From: Bacteroidota bacterium
Lineage (GTDB): Bacteria > Bacteroidota > Ignavibacteria > UBA10030 > SZUA-254
Length of the DNA stretch: 64,000 bases
Reading direction: 5' to 3'
Assembly (NCBI GenBank): GCA_020056225.1
Contig: JAGVIE010000044.1
Span: forward strand, 62,001 to 126,000
Part shown: positions 46,509-55,657 of the stretch, piece after piece
How positions within the stretch are numbered: the first letter of the stretch is position 1
How the letters are laid out: each line of letters starts with the position of its first letter
Program-made: the position numbers and the translations under genes
Notes under the pieces: generated by a model
The model's input: only the letters and a program-made list of their open reading frames with translations
What the model was told of the DNA's origin: nothing
Database searches by the model: none

Positions 46509-46569
46509 TCGGTGATTGCTGCGCACCATGGGAGTTGGTGAAAGAGTTTGAAGTAAGCGCTGAGCATAT
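46509..46569 (+). repeat. Direct repeat B, displaced fragment of a transketolase 3' end
   Basis: Frame-preserving copy of tkt codons (translation GDCCAPWELVKEFEVSAEHI), then immediate divergence. It has no start of its own. Marks the right end of the 5.7-kb segment beginning in tkt. Confidence 0.85.
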
Positions 46570-46825
46570 ATCTGGTATTGAATTGGGAGATTCATCTTAC
46601 TTTGACTTTTGATTTGACAATTTTTAAATTATTCTAACTTATTTTTGACTTTATGATCGGAAGTAAACGTTGATGAAAAACATTTCAATTAGATGAATAT
46701 GAGTTTGATGATTTATGTTACTATGAAAAAGAATAACAACGATATTCGTTTTTACAACTATTGTGCAGTAATTACGCAATGCGGATATAAATAGATAGCT
46801 GTTGTTGCTGTCAAAGGATTAGAAG
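46570..46825. other. Gap between repeat B and the KAP gene
   Basis: A/T-rich, about 256 bases. A 23-codon open frame near 46722 has no ribosome site and is not called. No attC-like palindrome or promoter could be identified with confidence. Confidence 0.4.
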
Positions 46826-49057
46826 ATGACAAATGTTCACGAAGAACAAGGGAAAGTAGAATCGGCTAATACGTTTGTTTCAGATGGAGCCATAACCAAT
46901 CCAAGCCTCGATAGGTTTAGACGATGGCCCTTTGCTTTAAGGATCGCTCAAACTATAGCTACACGTGAAGACCCAAATTGTATCGTCATCGGAATATATG
47001 GCGCTTGGGGAGAAGGAAAGACCACAGTTCTTAACTTCATTCAGCACGAATTGAAGCAATACCCAAACATCATACCTGTTAAGTTTAATCCTTGGCGATT
47101 CGGCGACGAAGCAACCTTACTGAAGAGTTTCTTCAAGACGCTGGCAGATGCACTTAAGAAATCACTATCGACAAGCGTGGAAAAGATCGGCGAATGGCTT
47201 CAGGAGTACGGGGCTATTCTATCACCGATATCACTCACGCTTAGTGGAGTTGTAAGTATTTCACCCGGTGAGGGAACAAAAGAGTTTGGCAAGTCCCTCT
47301 CCGCTGTTGAGCTTGACACTCTCAAAGAGAGGATCGAGAAATACCTGAAGGATGCGAAGGTACGCGTTGTGATCCTGATGGATGATATTGACAGACTCGA
47401 CAAAGTCGAGATTAACAACGTTTTCAAACTCATCAAGCTCACTGCCGATTTCTCGTACACTGCTTACGTTCTTGCTTTCGACAACAGAATGGCGGCGGCG
47501 GCCCTGAGAGAGAAGTACGTTTCGGCTGACACTGACGCGGGTGAGAGTTTTCTCGACAAAATCATTCAGGTTCCGCTTCACCTTCCGAAGGCTGACACGA
47601 TTGCGCTCCGAAAGCTCTGTTTTGAAGGTGTAGAACAAGCCATTCACACAGCGCAAATCGATGTGACACAAGATCAGGCCAATGAGTTTGTCCGCCATTT
47701 CATTTCTGGCTTGGAGATTCGTCTACAGACTCCACGAAGTGCAAAGAGGTATTCGAACGCTCTGCTATTTGCGTTGCCAATTCTAAAAGGTGAAGTGAAT
47801 TCGATTGACTTGATGCTCATCGAAGGTATCAGAGTTTTCTATCCGAGACTCTACACCTTCATACGAGCCAATAGCAATCTCTTCCTGCAATCATCATCCA
47901 AATACTCTGGACCCTTCGGTGAAGATGATAAGAAGAAACAGGCATTACTTTCCAGCGCATTTGAAGGCCTCACAAGTGACGAAGCCCAAGCAGCAACTTC
48001 ACTTCTCAAGGAGCTTTTCCCTTGCTTCGGAAAAATGGGGTACGGTTCGAATTGGGAAGAGACATGGGCAAAGGGAAAACGCATTGCTTCAGAGTTCTAT
48101 TTTGGTCGATACTTCTCCTATGCTATCCCTGAAGGTGATGTGTCCGATGTAGCTATCGAGGATTTCATCTCGAATTTGTCCAAACTCAGTGTTGAAGAAA
48201 TTGTCGTCTCATTGAATGAGATCGTGACTCCACGTAATGCGGATAATCTCGTGCTGAAACTAAGAGATTGAGAAAGCAATCTGCCTTCCGAGAATGCCCA
48301 AAAATTAGGTCTAGCCATTTCTCATTCTGGTGGTCTGTTCCCAAAACCTGAGACACTGTTGTCACACAGTACAGCATTCTCGCAGGCGGCCATTTTAGTT
48401 GCAAGACTCTCACACAACATCTCGATTCGTGAAGAGAGGATCGAATATGCTGAAAAAGTAATCGTTGAGGGCAATCCCCTTTTCTTCTCAGTAGATGCAT
48501 GGCGCTGGTTCAGATCAGACAAAGATACACCAGAAACTGAACGTAAACTTACCGATGCTCAAGAGAACATACTAAGTCATACGTTGGCAGAAAGAATCAA
48601 GGTGACTGCTAAAGAAGGGCCTATGTATATTAGTTACCCGGAGGATTCACCATCAATGCTTGCCATTTGGGCGAATTGGATATCCCGCGATGAGACAAAC
48701 CAATACCTTGCTCAATCGTTCTCACTGGCCCAGCAAAACATTCTTGATTTCCTCAAAACATATCTTTCAACTGCTTGGGGCATGGAATCCGGTCTCCCAC
48801 ACAAGAGTGAACTGAGGAGAGAACAGTATGATTTAATCGTACGCGTTGTTGATGCCGAAATCGTGTTAAAGCACCTACGGTCGATCTACGGAGATGATAT
48901 AGATAAAGCTACCTTTGAGACTAGCGGCTATGACTCAAGTGACAAAACGACGGCATTCCGTTTTTCTTCCATGCATGCACATGTGAAGTCGGAAAAGGAA
49001 ACTCAAAGCTCCGAAAAAACCGGTACGAGGCATCCGAACGACAGTAACGGTAGCTAA
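46826..49057 (+). pseudogene. KAP family P-loop NTPase with one in-frame TGA stop
   Basis: Read through, the frame is 743 residues. Walker A GAWGEGKTT (59-67), Walker B VVILMDDIDR (181-190) and FNPWRFGDEATLLKSFF are the KAP signature; KAP proteins are large NTPases often found in mobile and defence regions. The gene is interrupted at 48269-48271 by TGA (LKLRD-stop-ESNLPSENAQKLG), after which the same frame continues with family-like sequence for 262 more codons; the length is exactly divisible by three, so it is a nonsense change, not a frameshift. The two parts (481 and up to 262 residues) could be produced separately; an ATG at 48359 could reinitiate. Its own stop codon TAA lies inside attC-like site 4. 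Confidence 0.8.
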
Positions 49058-49131
49058 CACGCCAACAACGATGCTCTGTCTTTTGATAGGGAATAGTCGT
49101 CGTTGCTCCATTGTTTTTGCACACGTTATCT
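49052..49131 (+). other. attC-like site 4
   Basis: R''-like AGCTAAC (49052-49058) contains the stop codon of the KAP gene, as is usual in cassettes. The far side is TTTTTGCACAC-GTTATCT (R' at 49125-49131). Arms around GC-AACAA pair imperfectly, so this is the weakest of the paired sites. Confidence 0.5.
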
Positions 49132-49149
49132 GAAATAATCACAACCTAA

Positions 49150-49193
49150 TTACATCTTGCTCATCTCACAAAACACACTCGATTCATCTACTT
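49150..49193 (-). repeat. Detached copy of the methyltransferase 3' end
   Basis: About 44 bases, nearly identical to 51756-51799, the 3' end of the methyltransferase gene. Read on the minus strand it encodes ITKVDESSVFCEMSKM-stop against ITVVDESSVFCEMRKI-stop in the intact gene. Same orientation as the gene, with no upstream coding sequence: a displaced gene end. Confidence 0.8.
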
Positions 49194-49309
49194 TAGTTAT
49201 CTTTTCTCTAATACAAAAATACTCCCAATCTTGTTCTAATTTATTTTACTATATTTTTTAACCGTAACTACTTTCAGTCGTATCATTATAAAAGAATATA
49301 ATAGAGTCA

Positions 49310-49906
49310 ATGAGGAATTTAACGAAATCGGAACAACAAAAGCCTGATTTACCGGAGCTTGTCCGTAAAAGTTTAGACGGAGATATCGCGGCATTCGCGT
49401 TGCTCATGGACTCGCAAAAACAATATGCTTACGCGGTAGCATTCCGGTTATTGCATGACGAAGAAAACTCAAAAGATGTTGTACAGGAAGCGTTTATCCG
49501 GGTTTGGAACAATCTTGGAAAATATCGCAAGGAAATTAAATTCACCACATGGCTCTATAAGATAGTTGTCAATTTGTGCTATGATAAAATAAAAATGAAT
49601 TCACGGCAGAAAAATATTTTTGGTTACACAGGAAATTTATTCGGGAATAATGATATCGCCGACAGTCGGGATATCCATTCGGAAGCCGAGAAATCGGATC
49701 TTTGCGATCATGTTATTTCCGAATCAAAGAACCTGCCTCCGAAAGAATATCTTGTTTTTCATCTACGCGATATTCTGGATTTTTCTATCGAGGAAATCGC
49801 TGAGATGGTTGGAATGTCGATCGGTTCGGTAAAAACAAATCTCTGCTACGCGCGGCGGAGAATCCGTATCGCCGTAAATCGATTGCAGGAAAGTGAGCAA
49901 TTATGA
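49310..49906 (+). CDS. ECF-type RNA polymerase sigma factor
   Basis: 198 residues. Region 2: 'AFRLLHDEENSKDVVQEAFI' then RVWNNLGKYR and FTTWLYKIVVNLCYDKI; region 4: 'FSIEEIAEMVGMSIGSVKTN' then LCYARRRIR (helix-turn-helix for the -35). Group IV (ECF) sigma factor that overlaps its anti-sigma factor by 4 nt. Likely responds to envelope stress or an extracellular signal through the neighbouring genes. Promoter not clear from sequence. Confidence 0.92.
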   Translation: MRNLTKSEQQKPDLPELVRKSLDGDIAAFALLMDSQKQYAYAVAFRLLHDEENSKDVVQEAFIRVWNNLGKYRKEIKFTTWLYKIVVNLCYDKIKMNSRQKNIFGYTGNLFGNNDIADSRDIHSEAEKSDLCDHVISESKNLPPKEYLVFHLRDILDFSIEEIAEMVGMSIGSVKTNLCYARRRIRIAVNRLQESEQL

Positions 49907-50637
49907 ATGAATGCAGAAAAATAGAATCTCTGATATATCTTTATCGCAAAGGCGAGCTATCGGTTGGTGAAAATAAAAATGTTGTTGAGCATACTAGGAA
50001 CTGCGCCCGTTGCCTGGAAATTATACAACAACTGCATTCAATTGATGCTTCACTTTTACCGGTTCGGGAAATAGTGCCGGATTTGTCCGGTGATGCTTCT
50101 CTTGTTAACGAAACGATTAATCGCATTGTGAAAACAAATGTTAACACCGTGACAAGCAAAAAGAAATCTTTGAGTTTAGATGTAATATTCGGTTTGCTGA
50201 GACCCGCTTTAAGTTTTATTGTTTTAGCTGCCACCGTTTTATTTGTAACTCAACAATCGAGTGATGCACGGAAAATATCCGATCTTGAAATACGTTTGCG
50301 AACAATGAAAGGAAACATCGGATCAGATGTTTCTTTTACTAACTCCGATGCGAGAAACATTCTGGGCATAGTAACACCGAAAGTTAAGGAGGATTTTTCA
50401 TCCTCGTTAAATAACGCCGGGATTGGCTTGGATCCAATGCGAATGATTGGTTCGGAACTTTTCGAATTATTCAAAAAGAAAAACGGACTTTTTGATTATC
50501 TATCTTCACGGTATCCTGACCTGTCGAATGTTAATATCGAAGATGGAATCAATGACCGCGAGCGAAAGATTCTGGCTACAGAAGGCAAAGCACTCATGAA
50601 AGATCTTGAACAATTGACACAAGAAGGAGATAAATAA
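49903..50637 (+). CDS. Anti-sigma factor with zinc-finger (ZAS-like) motif
   Basis: 244 residues. N-terminal zinc-binding motif HTRNCARC (H-x3-C-x2-C), the ZAS signature, in the cytosol; one membrane helix near residue 105-125 (LRPALSFIVLAATVLFVTQQ); a periplasmic domain rich in charged helices (RKILATEGKALMKDLEQ). Gene overlaps the sigma factor start-to-stop (ATGA), so it is co-translated and will hold that sigma factor inactive. The next gene begins 2 nt later. Confidence 0.85.
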   Translation: MNECRKIESLIYLYRKGELSVGENKNVVEHTRNCARCLEIIQQLHSIDASLLPVREIVPDLSGDASLVNETINRIVKTNVNTVTSKKKSLSLDVIFGLLRPALSFIVLAATVLFVTQQSSDARKISDLEIRLRTMKGNIGSDVSFTNSDARNILGIVTPKVKEDFSSSLNNAGIGLDPMRMIGSELFELFKKKNGLFDYLSSRYPDLSNVNIEDGINDRERKILATEGKALMKDLEQLTQEGDK

Positions 50638-50639
50638 TT

Positions 50640-51695
50640 ATGAACTCGATCAATAAAATAGCAATCATATTATTACTGCCATTGCTGATTTTACTAACTG
50701 GCTGTCTTGAGGAAAAAGTGGAAACCATAATAAATAGTGATGGCTCGTGCGTGCGAACAATTTCGATGAAACTTCAATCGAAAACCATCCCGGAGAAAGC
50801 ATTTCCGCTCGGCTCGGATGGCTGGTCGGTTGAATGGAAAGTAAGCGGTGACACCAGCGCACCCTATGAATACATCGCTACTAAATCGTTCCGCACACCT
50901 GAAGAGTTCAGCGACGAATATTCATCGTATACTGTCTCCAGAGCTATGCGAATAGATGCTTCAATCGAAAAACGATTTCAGTGGTTTTATACATATATCG
51001 ATTACAACGAGAAGTATCTGTTTATAAATCCATACGGGCATGTACCTGTCACAGATTTTCTGACTTCGGAAGAGATTGAACAATTCCAGCGGGGTGAAAA
51101 CAATGAAGTTTTGAAAAAGAAAGTCGAAGCATGGATAGAAAAAGATAGGTTTGAAGATATTTATATGATATTTATCGAAAACGCAGAAAGATTGAATGAT
51201 CCTGCGATTTCAGCTTCTCTTCTCCGCGAAAATAAAGAACGGTTTTCATATCTAATTTCCAAATACGATTCAATATCGAAAGCTAAAAATAATATTATCG
51301 ATAAAACACTTTCCGAAGATCAGATTATGCTGACTATTTTCACGAACGTTGCAACAGAAATCTTCGGCAAAGCGACAACCGAGAAACTGCGTCCGGCTGT
51401 TCTCCAAATCATAAACTCAGCAGATGCTAAAGAAAAATTGATAAAATTTCCTGACATGTGGGAATATACTACGACCATGACGGGATTGCTGTTGGAATCA
51501 AACGGGCATACAATACAAGGAAACAGCGTTACATGGAAGTTCACCCCCGATCAGGCTAAGGTTGCTCCTTATGTTATGCATGCTTCGTCACGTGTAGTTA
51601 ATGTTTGGGCTTTTATCGTTACAGCCGGCTTGTTATTGTTGCTCGTTCTGATATCGTTGGTTTCTTTTGTGCGGCGTAGACGGAAGGCAGTTTAA
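50640..51695 (+). CDS. Lipoprotein/anchored protein of the sigma operon, unknown function
   Basis: 351 residues. Lipobox LLTGCLEE gives a lipidated Cys near residue 22 after a hydrophobic signal (IAIILLLPLLILLTGC). Extracytoplasmic domain of about 290 residues beginning with 'EKVETIINSDGSCVRTISMK', then a single C-terminal membrane helix (WAFIVTAGLLLLLVLISLVSFV) and RRRRKAV. No family recognised; a beta-rich N-terminal domain followed by helices. Third gene of the sigma/anti-sigma operon, so it may be the target or the sensor of the system. Confidence 0.75.
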   Translation: MNSINKIAIILLLPLLILLTGCLEEKVETIINSDGSCVRTISMKLQSKTIPEKAFPLGSDGWSVEWKVSGDTSAPYEYIATKSFRTPEEFSDEYSSYTVSRAMRIDASIEKRFQWFYTYIDYNEKYLFINPYGHVPVTDFLTSEEIEQFQRGENNEVLKKKVEAWIEKDRFEDIYMIFIENAERLNDPAISASLLRENKERFSYLISKYDSISKAKNNIIDKTLSEDQIMLTIFTNVATEIFGKATTEKLRPAVLQIINSADAKEKLIKFPDMWEYTTTMTGLLLESNGHTIQGNSVTWKFTPDQAKVAPYVMHASSRVVNVWAFIVTAGLLLLLVLISLVSFVRRRRKAV

Positions 51696-51714
51696 ATATA
51701 GTTTCTCTTAGTTA

Positions 51715-51754
51715 AGAACCTCAGGATCTTTTTTGTATAGAATGCTGAGGTTCT
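51715..51754. terminator. Inverted repeat between convergent genes
   Basis: AGAACCTCAG (51715-51724) and CTGAGGTTCT (51745-51754), ten bases, with a 20-nt loop that contains TCTTTTTTGT. It lies between the plus-strand operon end (51695) and the stop of the minus-strand methyltransferase, so it may end transcription from both sides. Confidence 0.45.
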
Positions 51755-51755
51755 A

Positions 51756-52430
51756 TTATATCTTTCTCATCTCACAAAACACACTCGACTCATCCACTAC
51801 TGTAATTTTTACTTCAACATTTAATTCTGATGCCAAAGAAAGAAATTGATCAGGACTTACAGTTGTTGCGGTAAATCTATCTTTACACACAATCACGCCG
51901 TCGCGCGTTTTCTCATAATCTATTTCACCTAACAGTCCCGCCACTGATTGCAATCGAAACCACTCAAGCCGGTGATTCCAGAATTTCTCTGAGTAGCTCG
52001 AGAATAAAATTTTACCGCCCGGCTTGGTTACACGGATGCTTTCTTTTATTAATTCTTTCTGGTCGACGTGGAAAGCGGAGATTCCGTTTTGTATACAAAC
52101 AACCACATCAAATAGGTTGTTGCGGAAAGCAAGCCGAATCGCATTCATTTGCAGAAAGTTACAATTTGAAATATCAGAGCACATTTCTTTTCCCATTAAT
52201 AAACTTGAAAGAGATGTATCAATACCAACAATTGTTTTGGCTCTCTCCGCAAGTAAAGGAAAAATGCGTCCGTATCCACAGCCAAGGTCTAAAACCATAT
52301 CGCCGCTGTGAATATTTTTCAAGACATGGTTTATCTCAGCTTCAAAGTATTGTTGTACACGCGGCGGTGCGATTTCGTAAACACGCTTCAGCCGCTCCGC
52401 AGAAAGTTTATCGCTGTAATAGTCGTTCAT
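51756..52430 (-). CDS. Class I SAM-dependent methyltransferase
   Basis: 224 residues. SAM motif I VLDLGCGYGRIFPLLAERAK (VLDLGCGxGR), then IVGIDTSLSSLL, FDVVVCIQNGISAFH and SIRVTKPGGKILFSSYS. Its ATG follows directly on the stop codon of the beta-barrel gene (TAA-ATG), so translation is coupled. Substrate unknown. The last 44 bases of the gene are duplicated at 49150-49193, see the findings. Confidence 0.85.
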   Translation of the reverse strand: MNDYYSDKLSAERLKRVYEIAPPRVQQYFEAEINHVLKNIHSGDMVLDLGCGYGRIFPLLAERAKTIVGIDTSLSSLLMGKEMCSDISNCNFLQMNAIRLAFRNNLFDVVVCIQNGISAFHVDQKELIKESIRVTKPGGKILFSSYSEKFWNHRLEWFRLQSVAGLLGEIDYEKTRDGVIVCKDRFTATTVSPDQFLSLASELNVEVKITVVDESSVFCEMRKI

Positions 52431-53078
52431 TTATAATTCAATGAGAAGTAATATCTGAACTGAAGTTTCCTTAATATTCAGTTTGTCGGAAGTATATTCT
52501 TTTCCAAAATTGGGACTGTATTGAATTTCCAACCCTACCCCGCGAGCAACCACATCAGGCACCATGAAACCACCGCCAATTGTTATACCATAGGCGCCGT
52601 CACGAAAATGAGTGTATATGCTTGTTTCATTTAGCGCTCTGAGGAAAACATCGAGCCGCGGTCCCGCAATAAAATAGATCTCGCCGAACTGTACATCAAT
52701 TCTTGGTTTCAATAATATTGATAGTGAAAGGTAATCAAGTTCATCTGCAAAAGACTTCGGTCCATCGATACCTTCTGGATGCGCCGGTGTACTCTCGATA
52801 AGTTTAAAGCCAACACCTTTCTGTGTATAATCCAGAGACCCGATTACGCTAAGATTCGAAATATCCAATACCTCCACATAAAAGCCAATATTTGCTCCCC
52901 ATCGATAGTAAGTATTAATATTAATATCAAGACCTGTCGCGTAATCAAAATCCAGTCTTGAAGCAACAGTTCCAATTTTAAGTCCGTATGATCTCACCTG
53001 CCCGGAAGAATCTACAATGAAGATGTATAAGAGCAAGGTCATGAAGATAATACTGAAGAAGATTCTTTGGATTTTCAT
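52431..53078 (-). CDS. PorT-like outer-membrane beta-barrel protein
   Basis: 215 residues with signal peptide (FMTLLLYIFIVDSSGQ) and barrel-type alternation 'IGFYVEVLDISNLSVIGSLD', 'AYGITIGGGFMVPDV', ending with a strand (TSVQILLLIEL). ATG with a clear AGAGGAG about 8 nt upstream. Belongs to the eight-stranded outer-membrane barrel group common in Bacteroidota. It is the first gene of a short operon with the methyltransferase. Confidence 0.78.
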   Translation of the reverse strand: MKIQRIFFSIIFMTLLLYIFIVDSSGQVRSYGLKIGTVASRLDFDYATGLDININTYYRWGANIGFYVEVLDISNLSVIGSLDYTQKGVGFKLIESTPAHPEGIDGPKSFADELDYLSLSILLKPRIDVQFGEIYFIAGPRLDVFLRALNETSIYTHFRDGAYGITIGGGFMVPDVVARGVGLEIQYSPNFGKEYTSDKLNIKETSVQILLLIEL

Positions 53079-53122
53079 ATTACACTCCTCTTTGGATTAT
53101 TTAATTTTATTAACTGACTATT

Positions 53123-54637
53123 TTACTTTTCATCTGAAAGAAACTTTTTCAGAACATTATACCACTTCAGATATGTCTCAAGATAGACTTCCCGTTTCTT
53201 CAGGTTCGGCTCGATCACCTTCACCGGCTTCAATCCGATGAACGCTTCATTGAACGAATTATAAATTCCCGCACCTATGCCGGCTCCGCGCGCCGCGCCC
53301 TGCGAACCATCTGTATTGAAAAGAGTTATTTTCATATTCATCGTCGTCGCAAAAGCCTCACAGAATATCGGACTTAGAAACAGGTTTGAATTTCCCGCTC
53401 GTACTTCTTTGATCTCCATACCAAGCGCCGGCATAATTTCTATTCCGTGCTTCAATGCGAATACAATTCCCTCCTGTCCTGCCCTGAGTATGTGCGCCTT
53501 TGAATGTATATTCAGATCAAGATTACATATTGCCGCACCAACGGATTTGTTTTCCAGCGTTCTCTCTGCCCCGCTTCCATACGGCAGTACTATAACTCCC
53601 TCCGAGCCGGCAGGAATTAATTCGGCAAGCCGGTTCATCTGATTATATGTGAGTGTATCACTTCCAAACGTTACAATGTTTTTCTTCAACCAGCTATTAA
53701 GCAAACCGGTTCCGTGCACATTCAGAAGAACTCCATATCGAGGATCGTACTTTGTGTGGTTGACATGAGCAAACGTATTCACGCGGGATCGTGGATCGGC
53801 AACAGGTTTATCGGTTATGCCGAATATAACACCCGAAGTACCGGCATTGGCAGAATATTCGCCCGGGCGTAAAACATTGAGAACAAATGCGTTAGTAGGC
53901 TGATCCCCCCCACGGTAGGCTACCTTAATTCCCGGTTTCAATCCCAATTCAGTAGCGGCTTTCGGCGTAAGAACACCATGATCGAAGAAGTTTGGAACAA
54001 CATCAGGTATGATAGACGGCTGGATATTATATTGTTTTAAAATCATCTCCGCGATTTTCTCATCGACGAAATCCCACATCATTCCTTCCGAAAGCCCGGA
54101 CGGTGTGGTAAGAATTTCACCGGTCATCATCATGCCGATATACTCGCCGGGAAGCATCATTTTATGAACACGTTTATAGATATCGTATTCGTTTTCCATT
54201 ACCCATTTGAGTTTGGATGCGGTGAAATTTCCCGGTGAGTTAAATAATCTGTGCAGACAAGCATCTTCACCAAGTGAATCGAACGCATGCCCGCCGATTT
54301 CAACGGCGCGGTTGTCGCATCCGAGTATTGAAGGTCGCAGTACTTCAAGATTATTATCTACAAGAACCAATCCGTGCATCTGATATGAAATACCAATAGC
54401 ACTAACATCATCGAGCTTTGAACCGGCTTGTTGTTTTAAAAGAGCGGTTGCAAGCTTAACGTTTTCCCACCAGACAGATGGATGCTGTTCAGCCCATCCT
54501 TGTTCCGGAGTGAGAATCTCAAGTTCTTTTTCCGGTGAGGCGGCAGTCGCAATTACATTTCCTGTTTCACTTTCAAGAAGTGTTGCTTTGATAAAAGAAC
54601 TGCCTATGTCATAGCCAAGTAAATATCCGCATGTCAA
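53123..54637 (-). CDS. FGGY-family carbohydrate kinase (xylulokinase-like)
   Basis: 504 residues, normal. N-terminal actin-like fold 'GYDIGSSFIKATLLESETGN' (phosphate 1), 'WAEQHPSVWWENVKLAT' (active-site region), 'GISYQMHGLVLVDNN', 'GDQPTNAFVLNVLRPGEYS' (GxxD-type catalytic aspartate region), and C-terminal 'FLSPIFCEAFATTMNMKITL' with the adenosine site 'SQGAARGAGIGAG'. Closest in style to D-xylulokinases. It is at the 3' end of the minus-strand block with XdhC, YgeW and YgeY but 197 nt from MocA, so a functional link is uncertain. Confidence 0.85.
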   Translation of the reverse strand: MTCGYLLGYDIGSSFIKATLLESETGNVIATAASPEKELEILTPEQGWAEQHPSVWWENVKLATALLKQQAGSKLDDVSAIGISYQMHGLVLVDNNLEVLRPSILGCDNRAVEIGGHAFDSLGEDACLHRLFNSPGNFTASKLKWVMENEYDIYKRVHKMMLPGEYIGMMMTGEILTTPSGLSEGMMWDFVDEKIAEMILKQYNIQPSIIPDVVPNFFDHGVLTPKAATELGLKPGIKVAYRGGDQPTNAFVLNVLRPGEYSANAGTSGVIFGITDKPVADPRSRVNTFAHVNHTKYDPRYGVLLNVHGTGLLNSWLKKNIVTFGSDTLTYNQMNRLAELIPAGSEGVIVLPYGSGAERTLENKSVGAAICNLDLNIHSKAHILRAGQEGIVFALKHGIEIMPALGMEIKEVRAGNSNLFLSPIFCEAFATTMNMKITLFNTDGSQGAARGAGIGAGIYNSFNEAFIGLKPVKVIEPNLKKREVYLETYLKWYNVLKKFLSDEK

Positions 54638-54758
54638 GATCTAATTGTTCCCTTCCTAATGATTTCCATTTCATGTTATCAGAGTTAATGAATAGCCCCG
54701 ATATTCATGTCGGGGAAAGAATAAACAAGGCATCTGTTTTAACTGCAGATTTTATCTG

Positions 54759-54811
54759 GGACTAAAGTCTGGGGTATTTTTATTTCGTATTCCACGACCT
54801 GAAGGTCGTGG
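54759..54811. repeat. Interspersed palindromic element, copy 2
   Basis: GGACTAAAGTC (54759-54769), then the perfect hairpin CCACGACC-TGAA-GGTCGTGG (54792-54811). Same two parts, same order and a T-rich spacer as copy 1 at 12151-12196. Confidence 0.6.
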
Positions 54812-54834
54812 CTACCCAACGTTAATATTTATTC

Positions 54835-55437
54835 TCACAATGTAAGAATATACTTTTCATAATTTTCCGGTGTATCTATGTTGATAAGCACTCCTTCCTC
54901 CTCTAAAGCAACTTCATGGACTTGCTCAGGATGTTTACGCACAACGCTCCGCGCACCGACATCGAAAGGAGCATTGCGAAGCTCATCAAAAAGTTCTTTA
55001 TTAAATATAACAGGATGCCCTCGTTGACCGTTAAATGTTGGAACGATAATTTTCTTTTTCGATGTCCAATACCCTTGCAATAAATCTATCAAAACGGATT
55101 GTGTAAGAAGCGGGTGATCGACCGGGCAAATCATTGCGCCGTTAACTTCTTCCGGCTCAGTTGAATTTAAATCCAACGCATCTATTCCTTTTATGATCGA
55201 GGTAAGTTGTCCTTTGCTCCAATCTTCATTAAAAACAATTTTCCCATCGAACCATGTAAGAGATTTTCGTATCTCTTCCGCCTCTGCGCCAAGCACTATA
55301 ACGATATCGGTAATTCGAGCCGAGCGCAGAACCTCAACGATATGTTGGAGGAATGTTTTCTCTCCGATTTTAAGTAGAGATTTAGGACTTCCCATGCGCT
55401 GGGAAGAGCCGGCTGCGAGTATAATTCCGGAGATCAT
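54835..55437 (-). CDS. mocA: MocA-family molybdenum cofactor nucleotidyltransferase
   Basis: About 200 residues from MISGIILAAGSSQRMGSPKS (start chosen because the family begins here; the frame extends to 55485). The nucleotide-binding motif LAAGxSxRMGxxKxLL, the acidic metal pair in ICPVDHPLLT and GQRGHPVIF match MocA/MobA-like cytidylyltransferases, which attach CMP to molybdopterin for xanthine-dehydrogenase-family enzymes; some relatives act in selenium-dependent Mo hydroxylase maturation. Follows xdhC in the same direction after 220 nt that contain word repeats. Confidence 0.85.
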   Translation of the reverse strand: MISGIILAAGSSQRMGSPKSLLKIGEKTFLQHIVEVLRSARITDIVIVLGAEAEEIRKSLTWFDGKIVFNEDWSKGQLTSIIKGIDALDLNSTEPEEVNGAMICPVDHPLLTQSVLIDLLQGYWTSKKKIIVPTFNGQRGHPVIFNKELFDELRNAPFDVGARSVVRKHPEQVHEVALEEEGVLINIDTPENYEKYILTL

Positions 55438-55592
55438 ATAATTATCGATTCGAGTTGAATAAATAGATGTCCCAGTAAGTGACACAAATTGGGATTTCAG
55501 GTTTTTTATTGATTAGAATATAATGTGTTGGGAGGTGAAGTGCAAGCGCGGAACGGATGGAAGATCAAAGATGGATGATTGGAGGTTTTATG

Positions 55593-55606
55593 TTTCAAGA
55601 TTCAAG
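55593..55606. repeat. TTTCAAGATTCAAG intergenic copy
   Basis: Same 14-mer as in mfd at 26327-26340. It lies in the low-complexity gap between mocA and xdhC, next to purine-rich words such as GGATGATTGGAGG. Confidence 0.55.
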
Positions 55607-55657
55607 TGATAAGCGCAATAGAACATCAGAATTATGGTAATCCAACTATCCTATCGA

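Noticed and set aside
46722-46793. 23-codon ORF MKKNNNDIRFY before the KAP gene
   Set aside because: Too short, no Shine-Dalgarno, and A-rich chance composition.
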